Assembly (NCBI GenBank): GCA_036568605.1
Contig: DATCSE010000420.1
Location: forward strand, 1-23,301
Source: DATCSE01 sp036568605
GTDB taxonomy: Bacteria > Pseudomonadota > Gammaproteobacteria > Burkholderiales > Burkholderiaceae_C
Direction of reading: 5' to 3'
Length of the DNA stretch: 23,301 nt
This document shows, piece after piece, positions 16,362-23,301 of this stretch. The notes beneath the pieces were generated by a model. That model worked only from the letters and a program-made list of their open reading frames with translations, ran no database searches and had not been told where the DNA came from. Positions within the stretch are counted from its first letter, which is position 1. Each line of letters starts with the position of its first letter. Made by a program: the position numbers and the translations under genes.

Positions 16362-17467
16362 CGATACCTGACGAGCCAGCTGAAGGCGGCCAGCGACATC
16401 AGCAGGTACAGCGCACTCGGCGCCGCGGCGGCCACCCAAGGTGTCCAGTCGCGCAACAAGCCGAGATGCCCGGCCACGTTGTTCAGCAGCACGAAGCTGA
16501 TCCCGAGCATGATGCCGCCGAACACCTTCAGCCCGATGCCGCCGGAGCGCGCATGCAGGTACGCGAACGGCAGCGCGAGCCCGACCATCACGAGGCACGC
16601 GAACGGATAGAGCGCGCGCTTCCAGAACCGGATCTGGTAGGTCTGCGCGGCCTGCTCGTTGTTCTTCAGGTGGCCGATGTAGCGGAACAGGTCGATCGTC
16701 GACATCGTGCTGACCGGCAGCACGGCCGCGCCGACCACGCCGGCCGACAGGTTGCTGAGCCACTCGTACGTCGGGCGCTTCTGCTCCAGCACCTCGGCGC
16801 GGCCGCTGTCGGCGACCCAGCGCGTGATGTCGACGTCGCTCAGCACCCAGTTCGTGTTCGGCTCGACGATGCCGGTCGCGGCCGAGATGCGGCGCAGCAG
16901 CCGGCCGTCGGCGTCGAACTCGAAGATGCGCACGTCGTTGAGCAGGCCCTTCGGTCCGGCCGAGCCGATGTTGATCGAATAGCTGCGTTCGCCGTCCGGG
17001 GTCATCGCGTGTTCCTTCTTCAGCCACGCGCCGGAGCGGCCCATCCGGATGCCGCCCTTGTAGCGCGCTTCCAGCAGGCTGGCCTGGCGCTCGGACAGCG
17101 GCGCGAGGTAGTCGCCGACCAGGTAGGTCAGCACGCCGAAGACCAGCCCGATCACCGCGAGCAGCGACAGCGCGCGGGCCGGCCCGAGCCCGCCGGTGCG
17201 CAGGATCGTGAACTCCGACGACTGTGCGAGCCGCGACAGCGTGTAGATCGTGCCGATCAGCACCGCGATCGGCGCGACCTCGTAGATGTGCCCCGGCACC
17301 AGCAGCAGCGAATACAAGGCCGCGAGCAGCGACGTGTAGCCGCGCTGGCCGACATCGGACAGCTCGTCGACGAAGTCGATGAAGAACGAGAGCGACAGGA
17401 ACGCCAATGCGACGAACAGCACGGCCGTGACGATGTCGACGTAGAACAGGCGGCGTACGGTGCGCAT
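16358..17467 (-). CDS. lptG: LPS export ABC transporter permease LptG
   Basis: 369 residues from MRTVRRLFYVDI, the typical LptG length. It has the YjgP/YjgQ-family pattern: a first transmembrane helix near residues 10-35 (VLFVALAFLSLSFFIDFV) and two more helices around residues 50-110. A periplasmic beta-jellyroll domain follows (about 130-260), and three C-terminal helices end the protein. LptG pairs with LptF and the ATPase LptB in the inner membrane to extract lipopolysaccharide and push it along LptC-LptA to the outer membrane. It lies 34 bp downstream of lptF and overlaps cbiX by 4 bp, so the three genes form one block. The upstream in-frame extension to 17605 would run into lptF and is rejected. 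Confidence 0.93.
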   Translation of the reverse strand: MRTVRRLFYVDIVTAVLFVALAFLSLSFFIDFVDELSDVGQRGYTSLLAALYSLLLVPGHIYEVAPIAVLIGTIYTLSRLAQSSEFTILRTGGLGPARALSLLAVIGLVFGVLTYLVGDYLAPLSERQASLLEARYKGGIRMGRSGAWLKKEHAMTPDGERSYSINIGSAGPKGLLNDVRIFEFDADGRLLRRISAATGIVEPNTNWVLSDVDITRWVADSGRAEVLEQKRPTYEWLSNLSAGVVGAAVLPVSTMSTIDLFRYIGHLKNNEQAAQTYQIRFWKRALYPFACLVMVGLALPFAYLHARSGGIGLKVFGGIMLGISFVLLNNVAGHLGLLRDWTPWVAAAAPSALYLLMSLAAFSWLVRYR

Positions 17468-17501
17468 GGGTTCGATTCGATTTACCCGGTGAACTTGTTC
17501 G

Positions 17502-18584
17502 TCATGAACGGCTGCGTCCGAAGCGGCTGTTGCGATGCTCGCGCCACCACAGCAGGCCGAGCGCGAGCAGCAGCGCGCCGCCATGCGCGCCGAGCAGCGC
17601 CGCACCCATGCCGACCTTGCCGCCGGCGACCCAGGCCTGCGTCAGGTTGATCATGTTGTAGTAGACGACGAACGTCAGCAGCGCGAACAGCAGGTTCCAG
17701 TTGCTCGCGCGGCGCGGGTTCGAAGCCGACAGGCCGATGCCCAGCAGCACCAGATTGCCGCCGCCGAACACCAGCCCGAGCCGCCAGGCGAGCTCGCCCT
17801 GGTGGCGCGGTGTCGGGTCGGTCAGCAGGTCGAAGGTGGAGCGGGCCTTCGGCGGCAGGTTGTCGAGGCTCGACAGGATGCGCTCGCCGACCAGTTGCTG
17901 GAAGGTCTCGAAGCGCGCCAGCGTCTTCTCGCCGGTCTTCAGGTTCTGTTCGTTGCGCTGGCCGCGGGTCAGCTCGAGAAAACGATCATCGCCGAGGACC
18001 TGGACCCGGCCGCTGCGCGCCGACGTGACCGACTCGGCCTCCGGCAGCGTCGCGAGGATGAAGACGTTGCGGCCGACGCTGCTGTCGACCGGGTCGCGCT
18101 CGATGAAGAAGGTGCGCGTGCCGTCGCTGGATGTCTGGAACTGGCCGGGCGCGACCCGCGAAAGATCGGAGCGCCGTTCGTAGCGCTCCTTCAACTCGAC
18201 GCTCTTCTGGTTCTGCCACGGCCACACGAACAGCGCGAGCAGCGCGATCACCAGCAGCACCGGCCAGCTGGTGTGCAGGATGGGCCGCGCGAAGCGCGTG
18301 AGCCCGACGCCGCTGGCGAACCAGATCGACATCTCGCTGTCGCGGTACATCCGGGTCAGCGTGGACACCACAGCGATGAACAGCGACAGCGCGAGCATCG
18401 TCGACAGATGGCCGAGCGCGACGTAGCCGAGCAGCAGCGCAACGTCGTGCGGCGCGACCTGGCCGATCGCGGCCTGACCGATCGTGCGGATCAGCATCAT
18501 CGTCAGCACGATGGTCAGGATGACCACCAGCGTCGCGCCGAAGTTGCGCGCCAGCTCTCGGCGCAAAGTGGAATCGAATAACAT
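17502..18584 (-). CDS. lptF: LPS export ABC transporter permease LptF
   Basis: 360 residues from MLFDSTLRRELARNFGATLV, the canonical LptF start. Transmembrane helices near residues 15-40, 55-85 and 100-120 precede the periplasmic beta-jellyroll domain. Three C-terminal helices follow, including GGGNLVLLGIGLSASNPRR and NLLFALLTFVVYYNMINL. It is the partner of LptG in the LptB2FG lipopolysaccharide extractor. A very long open frame continues upstream on this strand across pepA, but it is antisense shadow; the family start fits 18584. The gene is divergent from pepA, as in many Proteobacteria, with 54 bp between start codons. Confidence 0.93.
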   Translation of the reverse strand: MLFDSTLRRELARNFGATLVVILTIVLTMMLIRTIGQAAIGQVAPHDVALLLGYVALGHLSTMLALSLFIAVVSTLTRMYRDSEMSIWFASGVGLTRFARPILHTSWPVLLVIALLALFVWPWQNQKSVELKERYERRSDLSRVAPGQFQTSSDGTRTFFIERDPVDSSVGRNVFILATLPEAESVTSARSGRVQVLGDDRFLELTRGQRNEQNLKTGEKTLARFETFQQLVGERILSSLDNLPPKARSTFDLLTDPTPRHQGELAWRLGLVFGGGNLVLLGIGLSASNPRRASNWNLLFALLTFVVYYNMINLTQAWVAGGKVGMGAALLGAHGGALLLALGLLWWREHRNSRFGRSRS

Positions 18585-18603
18585 CGCCCGCTTGTCAAAT
18601 GAA

Positions 18604-18621
18604 CTGCAGCGCCGGCTGCAG
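18604..18621. promoter_or_regulatory. Inverted repeat in the lptF-pepA divergent intergenic region
   Basis: A 7-bp perfect inverted repeat (CTGCAGC, 4-bp spacer, GCTGCAG) is centred in the 54-bp region between the divergent start codons. Its position would suit an operator acting on one or both genes, or a small hairpin in the pepA leader. No binding protein can be named, and such short repeats arise by chance in GC-rich DNA. Confidence 0.35.
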
Positions 18622-18638
18622 ACTTGGGACCGCCGATT

Positions 18639-20099
18639 ATGGACTTTCGACACCAGATCTCTTCCCCGGATGGGCTCTCGAGCGTCGCGTGCGATGCGCT
18701 GGTGCTCGTCGCCACCGGCGACAGCGTCGACACGACGCTGGGTGCGCCGCTGGCCGGCGCGCTCAGCGATGCGATCGCGCAAGGCGACCTCGCCCTGAAG
18801 GCCGGCAAGAGCCTGTACCTGCACCGTCCTCCCGGCGTGAAGGCGGCGCGCGTCGTGTTCGCCGCTGCGGGCGGCGCCACCACGAAGGCTTTCAAGGCGG
18901 CGGTCGCGAACGCCGTGCAGCAGCTCAAGTCCAGCGGCGCGAAGCACATCGCGATCGGCCTGGCCGGCACCGGCGTGCTGACCGCGGCGCATGCCGAAGC
19001 CGCGGTCGCGGCGGTGCGCGAGGCCACCTACCTGTACCGCCACACCAAGCCGAGCGCGCCGCCGGACTCGGCGATCGCGAAGGTCACGGTGCTGTGCAGC
19101 AAGGCCGACGCGAAGGCCGTGCAGCAGGGGATCGCGCGCGGCCAGGCGATCGCCGCGGGTGTCGCACTGGCGCGCGAATGCGCGAACCGGCCCGGCAACC
19201 ACTGCACGCCGACCTACCTGGCCGACCAGGCCAAGAAGCTCGGCAAGGACCATGGCCTGAAGGTCGAGGTGCTGGATCGCAAGGACTGCGAGAAACTCGG
19301 CATGGGTTCGTTCCTCGCCGTCGCGCAGGGCTCCGAGGAGCCGCCGCGCTTCATCGTCGCGCGCTACGACGGCGCGGCGAAGTCGCAGGCGCCTGTGGTG
19401 CTGGTCGGCAAGGGCATCACGTTCGACACCGGCGGCATCTCGCTGAAGCCGGGTGCCGAGATGGACGAGATGAAGTTCGACATGGGCGGCGCGGCCAGCG
19501 TGCTGGGCACGCTGCGCGCGATCGCCGAGCTCGGGCCCAAGCTCAACGTGATCGGCATCATCCCGACCTGCGAGAACATGCCCGACGGCCGCGCGATCAA
19601 GCCGGGCGACGTGGTCAAGAGCATGTCGGGGCAGACCATCGAGATCCTGAACACCGACGCCGAGGGCCGGCTGATCCTGTGCGATGCGCTGACCTATGCC
19701 GAGCGCTTCAAGCCGGCGGTGGTGGTCGACATCGCGACGCTGACCGGCGCCTGCGTGATCGCGCTGGGCCACCATCACTCGGGCCTCTTCACGGCCGACG
19801 ACAAGATCGCTGCGCAGATGGTCGATGCGAGCAAGGCGGCGCTGGACCCGTGCTGGCGCATGCCGCTGGACGACGAGTACGACGAAGGGCTGAAGAGCAA
19901 CTTCGCCGACATGGCCAACATCGGCGGGCGCGCCGGCGGCGCGATCACCGCGGCGATGTTCCTGCGCCGCTTCACCGGCAAGTACCCGTGGGCGCACCTG
20001 GACATCGCCGGCACCGCATGGAAGACCGGTGCGGCCAAGGGCGCGACCGGCCGGCCGGTGCCGCTGCTGACGCACTTCGTGCTGTCGCAACTCGCCTGA
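18639..20099 (+). CDS. pepA: Leucyl aminopeptidase PepA (M17 family)
   Basis: 486 residues from ATG at 18639 (MDFRHQ). The C-terminal catalytic domain contains the complete M17 active site: [11 protein letters not shown] (K258, D263) with metal-binding Asp and Lys, [12 protein letters not shown], and the family signature NTDAEGRL (338-345) with Asp and Glu ligands. The N-terminal domain (about 1-170) is of the macro-like type. The enzyme is a cytoplasmic hexameric two-metal exopeptidase releasing N-terminal Leu and similar residues. In E. coli the same protein also binds DNA in ColE1 Xer recombination and carAB control. A TTG at 18624 is an alternative start. It is divergent from lptF and is followed by holC, a classical gene order. 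Confidence 0.95.
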   Translation: MDFRHQISSPDGLSSVACDALVLVATGDSVDTTLGAPLAGALSDAIAQGDLALKAGKSLYLHRPPGVKAARVVFAAAGGATTKAFKAAVANAVQQLKSSGAKHIAIGLAGTGVLTAAHAEAAVAAVREATYLYRHTKPSAPPDSAIAKVTVLCSKADAKAVQQGIARGQAIAAGVALARECANRPGNHCTPTYLADQAKKLGKDHGLKVEVLDRKDCEKLGMGSFLAVAQGSEEPPRFIVARYDGAAKSQAPVVLVGKGITFDTGGISLKPGAEMDEMKFDMGGAASVLGTLRAIAELGPKLNVIGIIPTCENMPDGRAIKPGDVVKSMSGQTIEILNTDAEGRLILCDALTYAERFKPAVVVDIATLTGACVIALGHHHSGLFTADDKIAAQMVDASKAALDPCWRMPLDDEYDEGLKSNFADMANIGGRAGGAITAAMFLRRFTGKYPWAHLDIAGTAWKTGAAKGATGRPVPLLTHFVLSQLA

Positions 20100-20137
20100 G
20101 GTGGGATGATTCGGCGGGCCGAGCGCCGGGCCGCTCC

Positions 20138-20222
20138 ATGGGCCACGAAGAGGCCCATTGGGTGGACCTCGTCGGCCCGCATCCCCAGGGCCACGAAGGG
20201 GCCGTACGTGGCCCCTGGGGAT
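20138..20222. repeat. Two hairpins with a 16-nt direct repeat between pepA and holC
   Basis: Hairpin one pairs ATGGGCC (20138-20144) with GGCCCAT (20152-20158). Hairpin two pairs ATCCCCAGGGCCAC (20181-20194) with GTGGCCCCTGGGGAT (20208-20222), with one bulged base. Both contain a near-identical 16-mer, GGGCCACGAAGAGGCC at 20140-20155 and GGGCCACGAAGGGGCC at 20188-20203. Neither is followed by a T-run, so they are not standard intrinsic terminators. They lie in the 155-bp leader of holC and could attenuate read-through from pepA or stabilise the mRNA ends. Confidence 0.75.
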
Positions 20223-20243
20223 CGGCGAACGTACTCGTTCGAC

Positions 20244-20257
20244 GAGGGGCTCCATTG
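20244..20257 (+). promoter_or_regulatory. Ribosome-binding site supporting a TTG start for holC
   Basis: GAGGGG at 20244-20249 is followed by 5 nt and TTG at 20255. The translation from this TTG (TEITFHFNVPDR) begins exactly where the HolC family begins, and no closer ATG exists in frame. Confidence 0.7.
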
Positions 20258-20686
20258 ACGGAGATCACGTTTCACTTCAACGTGCCGGACCGGGCCGGCT
20301 ACGCGTGCCGGCTGCTGCGCAAGGCGGCGCGCGCCGGTGCGCTGCTCGTCGTGACCGCGCCGGCCGCGGAGCTCGCCGGGTTCGACCGGCTGCTCTGGAC
20401 CTTCGATCCGACCGAGTTCCTGCCGCACCTGCTGCAGCGCCGCGGCACGGCGGTGCCGCCCCACCTGCGCACGACGCCGATCTGGCTCAGCGAGGAGCCG
20501 CTGGACGCGATGCACCATCAGGTGCTCGTCAATCTGGGGCGCGAAGTCCCACAAGGGTTCGAAAGCTTCGAGCGCGTGATCGAAATCGTCTCGGCCGATG
20601 CCGACGATCGCCAAGCCGCACGGCTGCGCTGGAAGCACTACGCCGTTCGCGGGTATGAGATCCAGAAGCACGAGGTGGCGGCATGA
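20255..20686 (+). CDS. holC: DNA polymerase III chi subunit HolC
   Basis: 143 residues, the normal HolC size. It starts with ITFHFNVPDRAGYACRLLRK, the conserved chi N-terminus, and has LLWTFDPTEFLPHLL in the middle. The end region has VLVNLGREVPQGFESFERVIEIV, typical of chi. Chi links the clamp loader to single-stranded DNA-binding protein during replication, usually through the psi subunit. It uses a TTG start with a GAGGGG ribosome-binding site. It follows pepA after 155 bp that contain two hairpins, and is followed 16 bp later by a small helical protein gene; pepA-holC order is widespread in Proteobacteria. Confidence 0.93.
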   Translation: MTEITFHFNVPDRAGYACRLLRKAARAGALLVVTAPAAELAGFDRLLWTFDPTEFLPHLLQRRGTAVPPHLRTTPIWLSEEPLDAMHHQVLVNLGREVPQGFESFERVIEIVSADADDRQAARLRWKHYAVRGYEIQKHEVAA

Positions 20687-20702
20687 CGCGGAGGACGGCG
20701 GG

Positions 20703-21101
20703 ATGAGCAGCGTGCCGACGGACGGGCCGCCGCGCGGCGTGCCGACATTGACCGAAGTGGTCGACTGGTCCGATCGCAGCGCAGCGGCGCAGCCGGCCGA
20801 ACCCGTGCCGCCGGATGACGAAGCGGCGGTCGCCGCCGATCCCGCGCCGATCGCGAGCGCGCCGCAGGCATCGCTCTCGAAGCTGCCGAGCGAATCCGAA
20901 TTGACCGCGCAGGTGCTCGCCGAGGTGCAGCATCAGCTCGACCTGATGATCGAGTACCGCATGCGCGAGGCGCTGACGCCGCTGCTCGCGCGCATGACCG
21001 ACAACCTGGTGCGCGACGCTCGTCATGCGCTGGCATCGACCTTGCGTGAGGCGGTGGCCCGCGCGGTCGCGCAGGAGTTGGCCCGCCTCCGCGGTCGATA
21101 G
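20703..21101 (+). CDS. Small uncharacterised helical protein downstream of holC
   Basis: 132 residues from ATG at 20703, with GGAGG at 20690-20694, 8 nt upstream. The N-terminal half is acidic, Pro/Ala-rich and probably disordered, with GVPTLTEVVDWSD near residues 12-24. The C-terminal half (about 65-132) is one long amphipathic helical region with ELTAQVLAEVQHQLDLMIEY and a basic end (ARLRGR). No signal peptide or transmembrane segment is visible. Genes with a VPTLTEVV-like start follow holC in other Burkholderiales, and I believe some are annotated DUF2486, but this is from memory. The 16-bp gap to holC suggests cotranscription. Function is unknown; a helper of the chi subunit is only a guess from position. 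Confidence 0.75.
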   Translation: MSSVPTDGPPRGVPTLTEVVDWSDRSAAAQPAEPVPPDDEAAVAADPAPIASAPQASLSKLPSESELTAQVLAEVQHQLDLMIEYRMREALTPLLARMTDNLVRDARHALASTLREAVARAVAQELARLRGR

Positions 21102-21372
21102 CGCGCGGCGTCGTCGGCGCGCGGTTTCGAGAGCCGGTGCAAACCCGGTCATCGCGTTCGTCGACGTGCGCGTTGAGCGCTCACCGGCAGGCGAGCCGAC
21201 TCTGAAAGACGGCGCGTGCTGCGGCAAGCGGCAACGCTTTGGTGATGCGGGTTTGCAGTCATTGATGACCCGAGCAATCACTATGGAGGCGCCGTTTGTT
21301 TTGGGGTATGGTGTCGCCCGCGTTGAGATATCAACCCATTCTTTTCAAGCAATTCCACCTGGAGGTTTTTGA
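21102..21372 (+). other. Leader region of the LivK-type gene; no gene recognised
   Basis: This 271-bp stretch becomes less GC-rich towards its 3' end, as expected of a promoter region, but I cannot defend a specific -35/-10 pair. It ends in a strong ribosome-binding site, GGAGG at 21361-21365, 7 nt before the ATG. A short hairpin CCGG-TGCAAAC-CCGG lies near its left part. No convincing coding region or riboswitch is seen. Confidence 0.5.
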
Positions 21373-22515
21373 ATGCGAGTCAAACTGAATGCGATCGTTG
21401 GCGCAGCCGTGGTCCTGTTGGCAGGGGCCGCGTCGGCGCAAGACGCCGTCGTCAAGATCGGCCACGTCGGCCCCACCAGCGGCGGTATTGCACACCTGGG
21501 CAAGGACAATGAAAACGGCGCCCGCATGGCGATCGACGAGCTCAATGCCAAGGGCGTGACGATCGGCGGCAAGAAGGTCAAGCTCGAGCTGATCGCCGAA
21601 GACGATGCCGGCGATCCGAAGCAGGGCACCGCGGTGGCGCAGAAGCTGGTGGACTCCAAGGTCAATGGCGTGGTCGGCCACCTGAACTCGGGCACGTCGA
21701 TCCCGGCGTCCAAGGTCTACAGCGATGCCGGCATCCCGCAGATCTCGCCGTCGGCGACCAACCCGAAGTACACCCGCCAGGGCTTCAAGACCACCTTCCG
21801 CGTCGTCGCTGACGACGTGCACCTGGGCGGCACGCTGGGCCGCTATGCGGTCAAGGAGCTCAAGGGCAAGTCGATCGCCGTGATCGATGACCGTACCGCG
21901 TACGGCCAAGGCGTCGCCGAAGAGTTCTCGAAGGCCGTGAAGGCAGCGGGCGGCGCGATCGCCGAACAGCAGTTCACGACCGACAAGGCGACCGACTTCA
22001 CCGCGATCCTGACCGCGATCAAGGCGAAGAAGCCGGACATCGTCTTCTACGGCGGCATGGACGCGGTGGCCGGCCCGATGCTGCGCCAGATGAAGCAGCT
22101 CGGCATCAACGCGAAGATGATGGGCGGCGACGGCATCTGCTCGAGCGAGCTGCCGAAGCTGTCGGCCGGCGCGATGGGTGACGGTCAGGTGATCTGCGCC
22201 GAGGCGGGCGGCGTCGAAGGCGCGCAGAAGGCCGGCATGGACAAGTTCAAGGAGGACTTCAAGAAGAAGTTCAACGCGGACGTCCAGATCTACGCGCCAT
22301 ACGTCTATGACGCGGTCAACGTGATGGTCGCGGCGATGGTCAAGGCCGGCTCGGCCGATCCGAAGGTCTACCTGCCGGTGCTGGCCAAGACCGAGGGCTA
22401 CAAGGGCGTGACCGGGGTGATCGCGTTCGACGAGAAGGGCGACATCAAGAATGGCGCGCTGACGCTGTACACGTACAAGGGTGACAAGCGCGAACAGATT
22501 GCCGTTGTTCGGTGA
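21373..22515 (+). CDS. Branched-chain amino acid-type ABC transporter periplasmic binding protein (LivK/LivJ-like)
   Basis: 380 residues. Residues 1-23 form a signal peptide (MRVKLNAIVGAAVVLLAGAASAQ). The mature protein has the type I periplasmic-binding fold: VKIGHVGPTSGGIAHLGKDNENG at the start, and then VNGVVGHLNSGTSIPASKVYSDAGIPQISPSATNP, with the conserved ligand-contact Ser/Thr residues. Next come FKTTFRVVADDVHLGG, the DDRTAYGQGVAEEF hinge segment and YAPYVYDAVNVMV. Homologues deliver Leu, Ile, Val or related compounds to the LivHMGF permease. No permease or ATPase gene is adjacent, so it is an orphan or serves a transporter encoded elsewhere. It has a strong ribosome-binding site and its own terminator, suggesting high single-gene expression. 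Confidence 0.93.
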   Translation: MRVKLNAIVGAAVVLLAGAASAQDAVVKIGHVGPTSGGIAHLGKDNENGARMAIDELNAKGVTIGGKKVKLELIAEDDAGDPKQGTAVAQKLVDSKVNGVVGHLNSGTSIPASKVYSDAGIPQISPSATNPKYTRQGFKTTFRVVADDVHLGGTLGRYAVKELKGKSIAVIDDRTAYGQGVAEEFSKAVKAAGGAIAEQQFTTDKATDFTAILTAIKAKKPDIVFYGGMDAVAGPMLRQMKQLGINAKMMGGDGICSSELPKLSAGAMGDGQVICAEAGGVEGAQKAGMDKFKEDFKKKFNADVQIYAPYVYDAVNVMVAAMVKAGSADPKVYLPVLAKTEGYKGVTGVIAFDEKGDIKNGALTLYTYKGDKREQIAVVR

Positions 22516-22539
22516 TTTGAGTTTTTCTTGATTGAATTG

Positions 22540-22569
22540 CGAGGGGCGCTTCGGCGCCCCTTGTTTTTT
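22540..22569 (+). terminator. Rho-independent terminator of the LivK-type gene
   Basis: A perfect 7-bp GC stem (GGGGCGC at 22543-22549, GCGCCCC at 22554-22560) with the ultra-stable TTCG tetraloop is followed by TTGTTTTTT. The stem extends by further A-T, G-T and G-C pairs. It begins 24 nt after the stop codon. Confidence 0.95.
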
Positions 22570-22598
22570 GGATTCGTCGTTGGGCTTGTGCCTGGGGC

Positions 22599-22937
22599 GG
22601 CAGCCCGCCGGTCTCGCCCGGCAGGCGAGCTACTTTCATTTGCTGGCCCAAATGAAAGTAGCCAAAGCAAAGGGCCTAACACGATTTGAGCCCAACGCTT
22701 CGGCAAGAAGGTCCGGCTGATGTGAGCGTAGCTCGACCCCTCGCGGGGCCGCGCTCTCGTCGCAAGTCTTCTGGGATGGCCGAGTAATGGTGGAGCCGCA
22801 CGGCTCGCCATCAACCGACTTCTTGTGGCCACACCACGTGCTGAATGAGCGGGGTGTGAGGCCCTTTGCTTTGGTTCCTTTCATTTGGGCCCGCAAATGA
22901 AAGGAACTCGCCTGCCGGGCGAGACCGCCGGGCTGCC
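22599..22937. repeat. 339-bp palindromic element with 84-bp arms, each containing a strong hairpin
   Basis: The left arm (22599-22682) and right arm (22854-22937) are reverse complements with 7 mismatches in 84 bp. Each arm holds a perfect 14-bp hairpin with a 6-nt loop: 22629-22642 with 22649-22662, and 22874-22887 with 22894-22907. Both inner sides continue with CCAAAGCAAAGGGCC. The 171-bp interior carries a smaller hairpin at 22787-22811. The two stems differ at two positions and both differences are compensated. Elements with a hairpin followed by CCAAAG..AAAGGGC are, from memory, dispersed in beta- and gammaproteobacterial genomes. It lies between the convergent LivK-type and osmC genes. 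Open frames across it are not credible genes. Confidence 0.88.
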
Positions 22938-22976
22938 ACGCCCAGTGGCGAAGCAGCTCGCGCAAGCGGCACAAAA

Positions 22977-23301
22977 CTATTTGCGCAACGTCGCCCTCAA
23001 CGTGATCTCCGGCACTCCGGCGAGTGCCTTCGACACCGGACACCCCGCCTTCGCCCCCTGCGCCAACTCCTGAAACTTCCCCTCATCAATCCCCGGCACC
23101 GTCGCACTCATCTCCAGCGCGATGCGATCGATCGCGAAGCCGCCATCCTTCGCGACCAGTCGCACCGAGGCCGTCGTGTCGATCGCCTGCGTCGCGAAGC
23201 CGGCCTTGTCGCAGGCGAACGAGAACGCCATCGAGAAGCACGAGGCATGCGCCGCGGCGATCAGCTCTTCGGGGTTGGTGCCGCGCTTGTCGTCTTCGAA
23301 G
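22977..23301 (-). CDS. OsmC/Ohr-family peroxidase, C-terminal part (5' end outside window)
   Basis: The frame is open to the window edge, so the N-terminus is missing; about 107 residues are visible. They show the OsmC-family signature: GTNPEELIAAAHASCFSMAFSFA with the first active-site Cys, and, about 60 residues later, AGCPVSKAL with the second Cys. The pair reduces organic hydroperoxides or hypochlorite-type oxidants using thiols. The AAHASCFSMAFS segment fits the OsmC subgroup rather than Ohr. The gene converges on the LivK-type gene, with the 339-bp palindromic element and a terminator in between. Confidence 0.9.
   Translation of the reverse strand, partial: FEDDKRGTNPEELIAAAHASCFSMAFSFACDKAGFATQAIDTTASVRLVAKDGGFAIDRIALEMSATVPGIDEGKFQELAQGAKAGCPVSKALAGVPEITLRATLRK

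Noticed and set aside
15978..17027. 349-codon minus-strand open frame joining cbiX to a longer N-terminus
   Set aside because: The upstream part is a shadow of lptG in another frame. The CbiX family begins at MKRGVLLFAHG, coupled to the lptG stop by ATGA.
18593..18598. Perfect TTGACA (-35) on the minus strand upstream of lptF
   Set aside because: A -10 at normal spacing would lie inside the lptF coding region and the sequence there does not resemble TATAAT.
17502..20255. 917-codon minus-strand open frame running from lptF across pepA
   Set aside because: Only the last 360 residues match a family (LptF). The upstream part is antisense to pepA, is rich in Arg and His as GC-rich shadows are, and has no domain.
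22636..23043. 135-codon minus-strand open frame across the palindromic element
   Set aside because: It translates the hairpin arms and interior, overlaps the osmC gene end, and has no protein-like features; such frames are common false genes in these repeats.

Overview
The window is high-GC, gene-dense chromosomal DNA with short intergenic gaps. Gene content and order (lptF-lptG divergent from pepA-holC, a CysB-type LysR regulator, a CreA protein, a LivK-type binding protein, a FimV/HubP-like inner-membrane protein, acyl-CoA metabolism genes) fit a betaproteobacterium of the order Burkholderiales, probably near the Rubrivivax/Leptothrix/Piscinibacter group. The species is an inference. I see no rRNA, tRNA, CRISPR array, phage gene or transposase gene.

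Layout. 1-3601 (+): 3' end of a TonB-dependent receptor, a strong intrinsic terminator, a periplasmic 5'-nucleotidase and a small VOC-fold protein. 3606-6476: creA (-), an O-methyltransferase (+), a dispersed-type inverted repeat, a YfcG-like glutathione transferase (-) and an unknown protein (+). 6520-9666 (-): a Crp/Fnr-type regulator followed by an APH-like kinase and an ACAD10/11-like acyl-CoA dehydrogenase, a possible 4-hydroxyacyl-CoA catabolic unit. Next come a class II aldolase-family protein (+), a PaaG-like enoyl-CoA hydratase/isomerase (-) and a FimV-like protein (+). 13559-18584 (-): lptF, lptG and cbiX in a tight block, then a 270-bp palindromic non-coding element, then cysB and a YbdL-like methionine aminotransferase. 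18639-21101 (+): pepA, holC and a small helical protein. 21373-22515 (+): an orphan LivK-type binding protein with a textbook terminator. 22599-22937: a second palindromic non-coding element. The window ends inside an osmC-family gene (-).

How genes work together. LptF and LptG are the two membrane subunits of the LPS export ABC transporter. CbiX (siroheme or cobalamin precursor metallation), CysB (sulfur assimilation control) and the methionine aminotransferase form a sulfur-themed group. The kinase and dehydrogenase probably act in sequence on one hydroxyacyl-CoA.

The least explained content is non-coding. Two unrelated families of paired hairpins are each arranged as an inverted dimer. 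At 15705-15974, 32-bp perfect arms enclose two hairpins that share a conserved inner core but have unrelated stems. At 22599-22937, 84-bp arms carry hairpins whose stems differ by compensatory base-pair changes. These are the best candidates for an undescribed system (mobile palindromic element, structured RNA or regulatory DNA).
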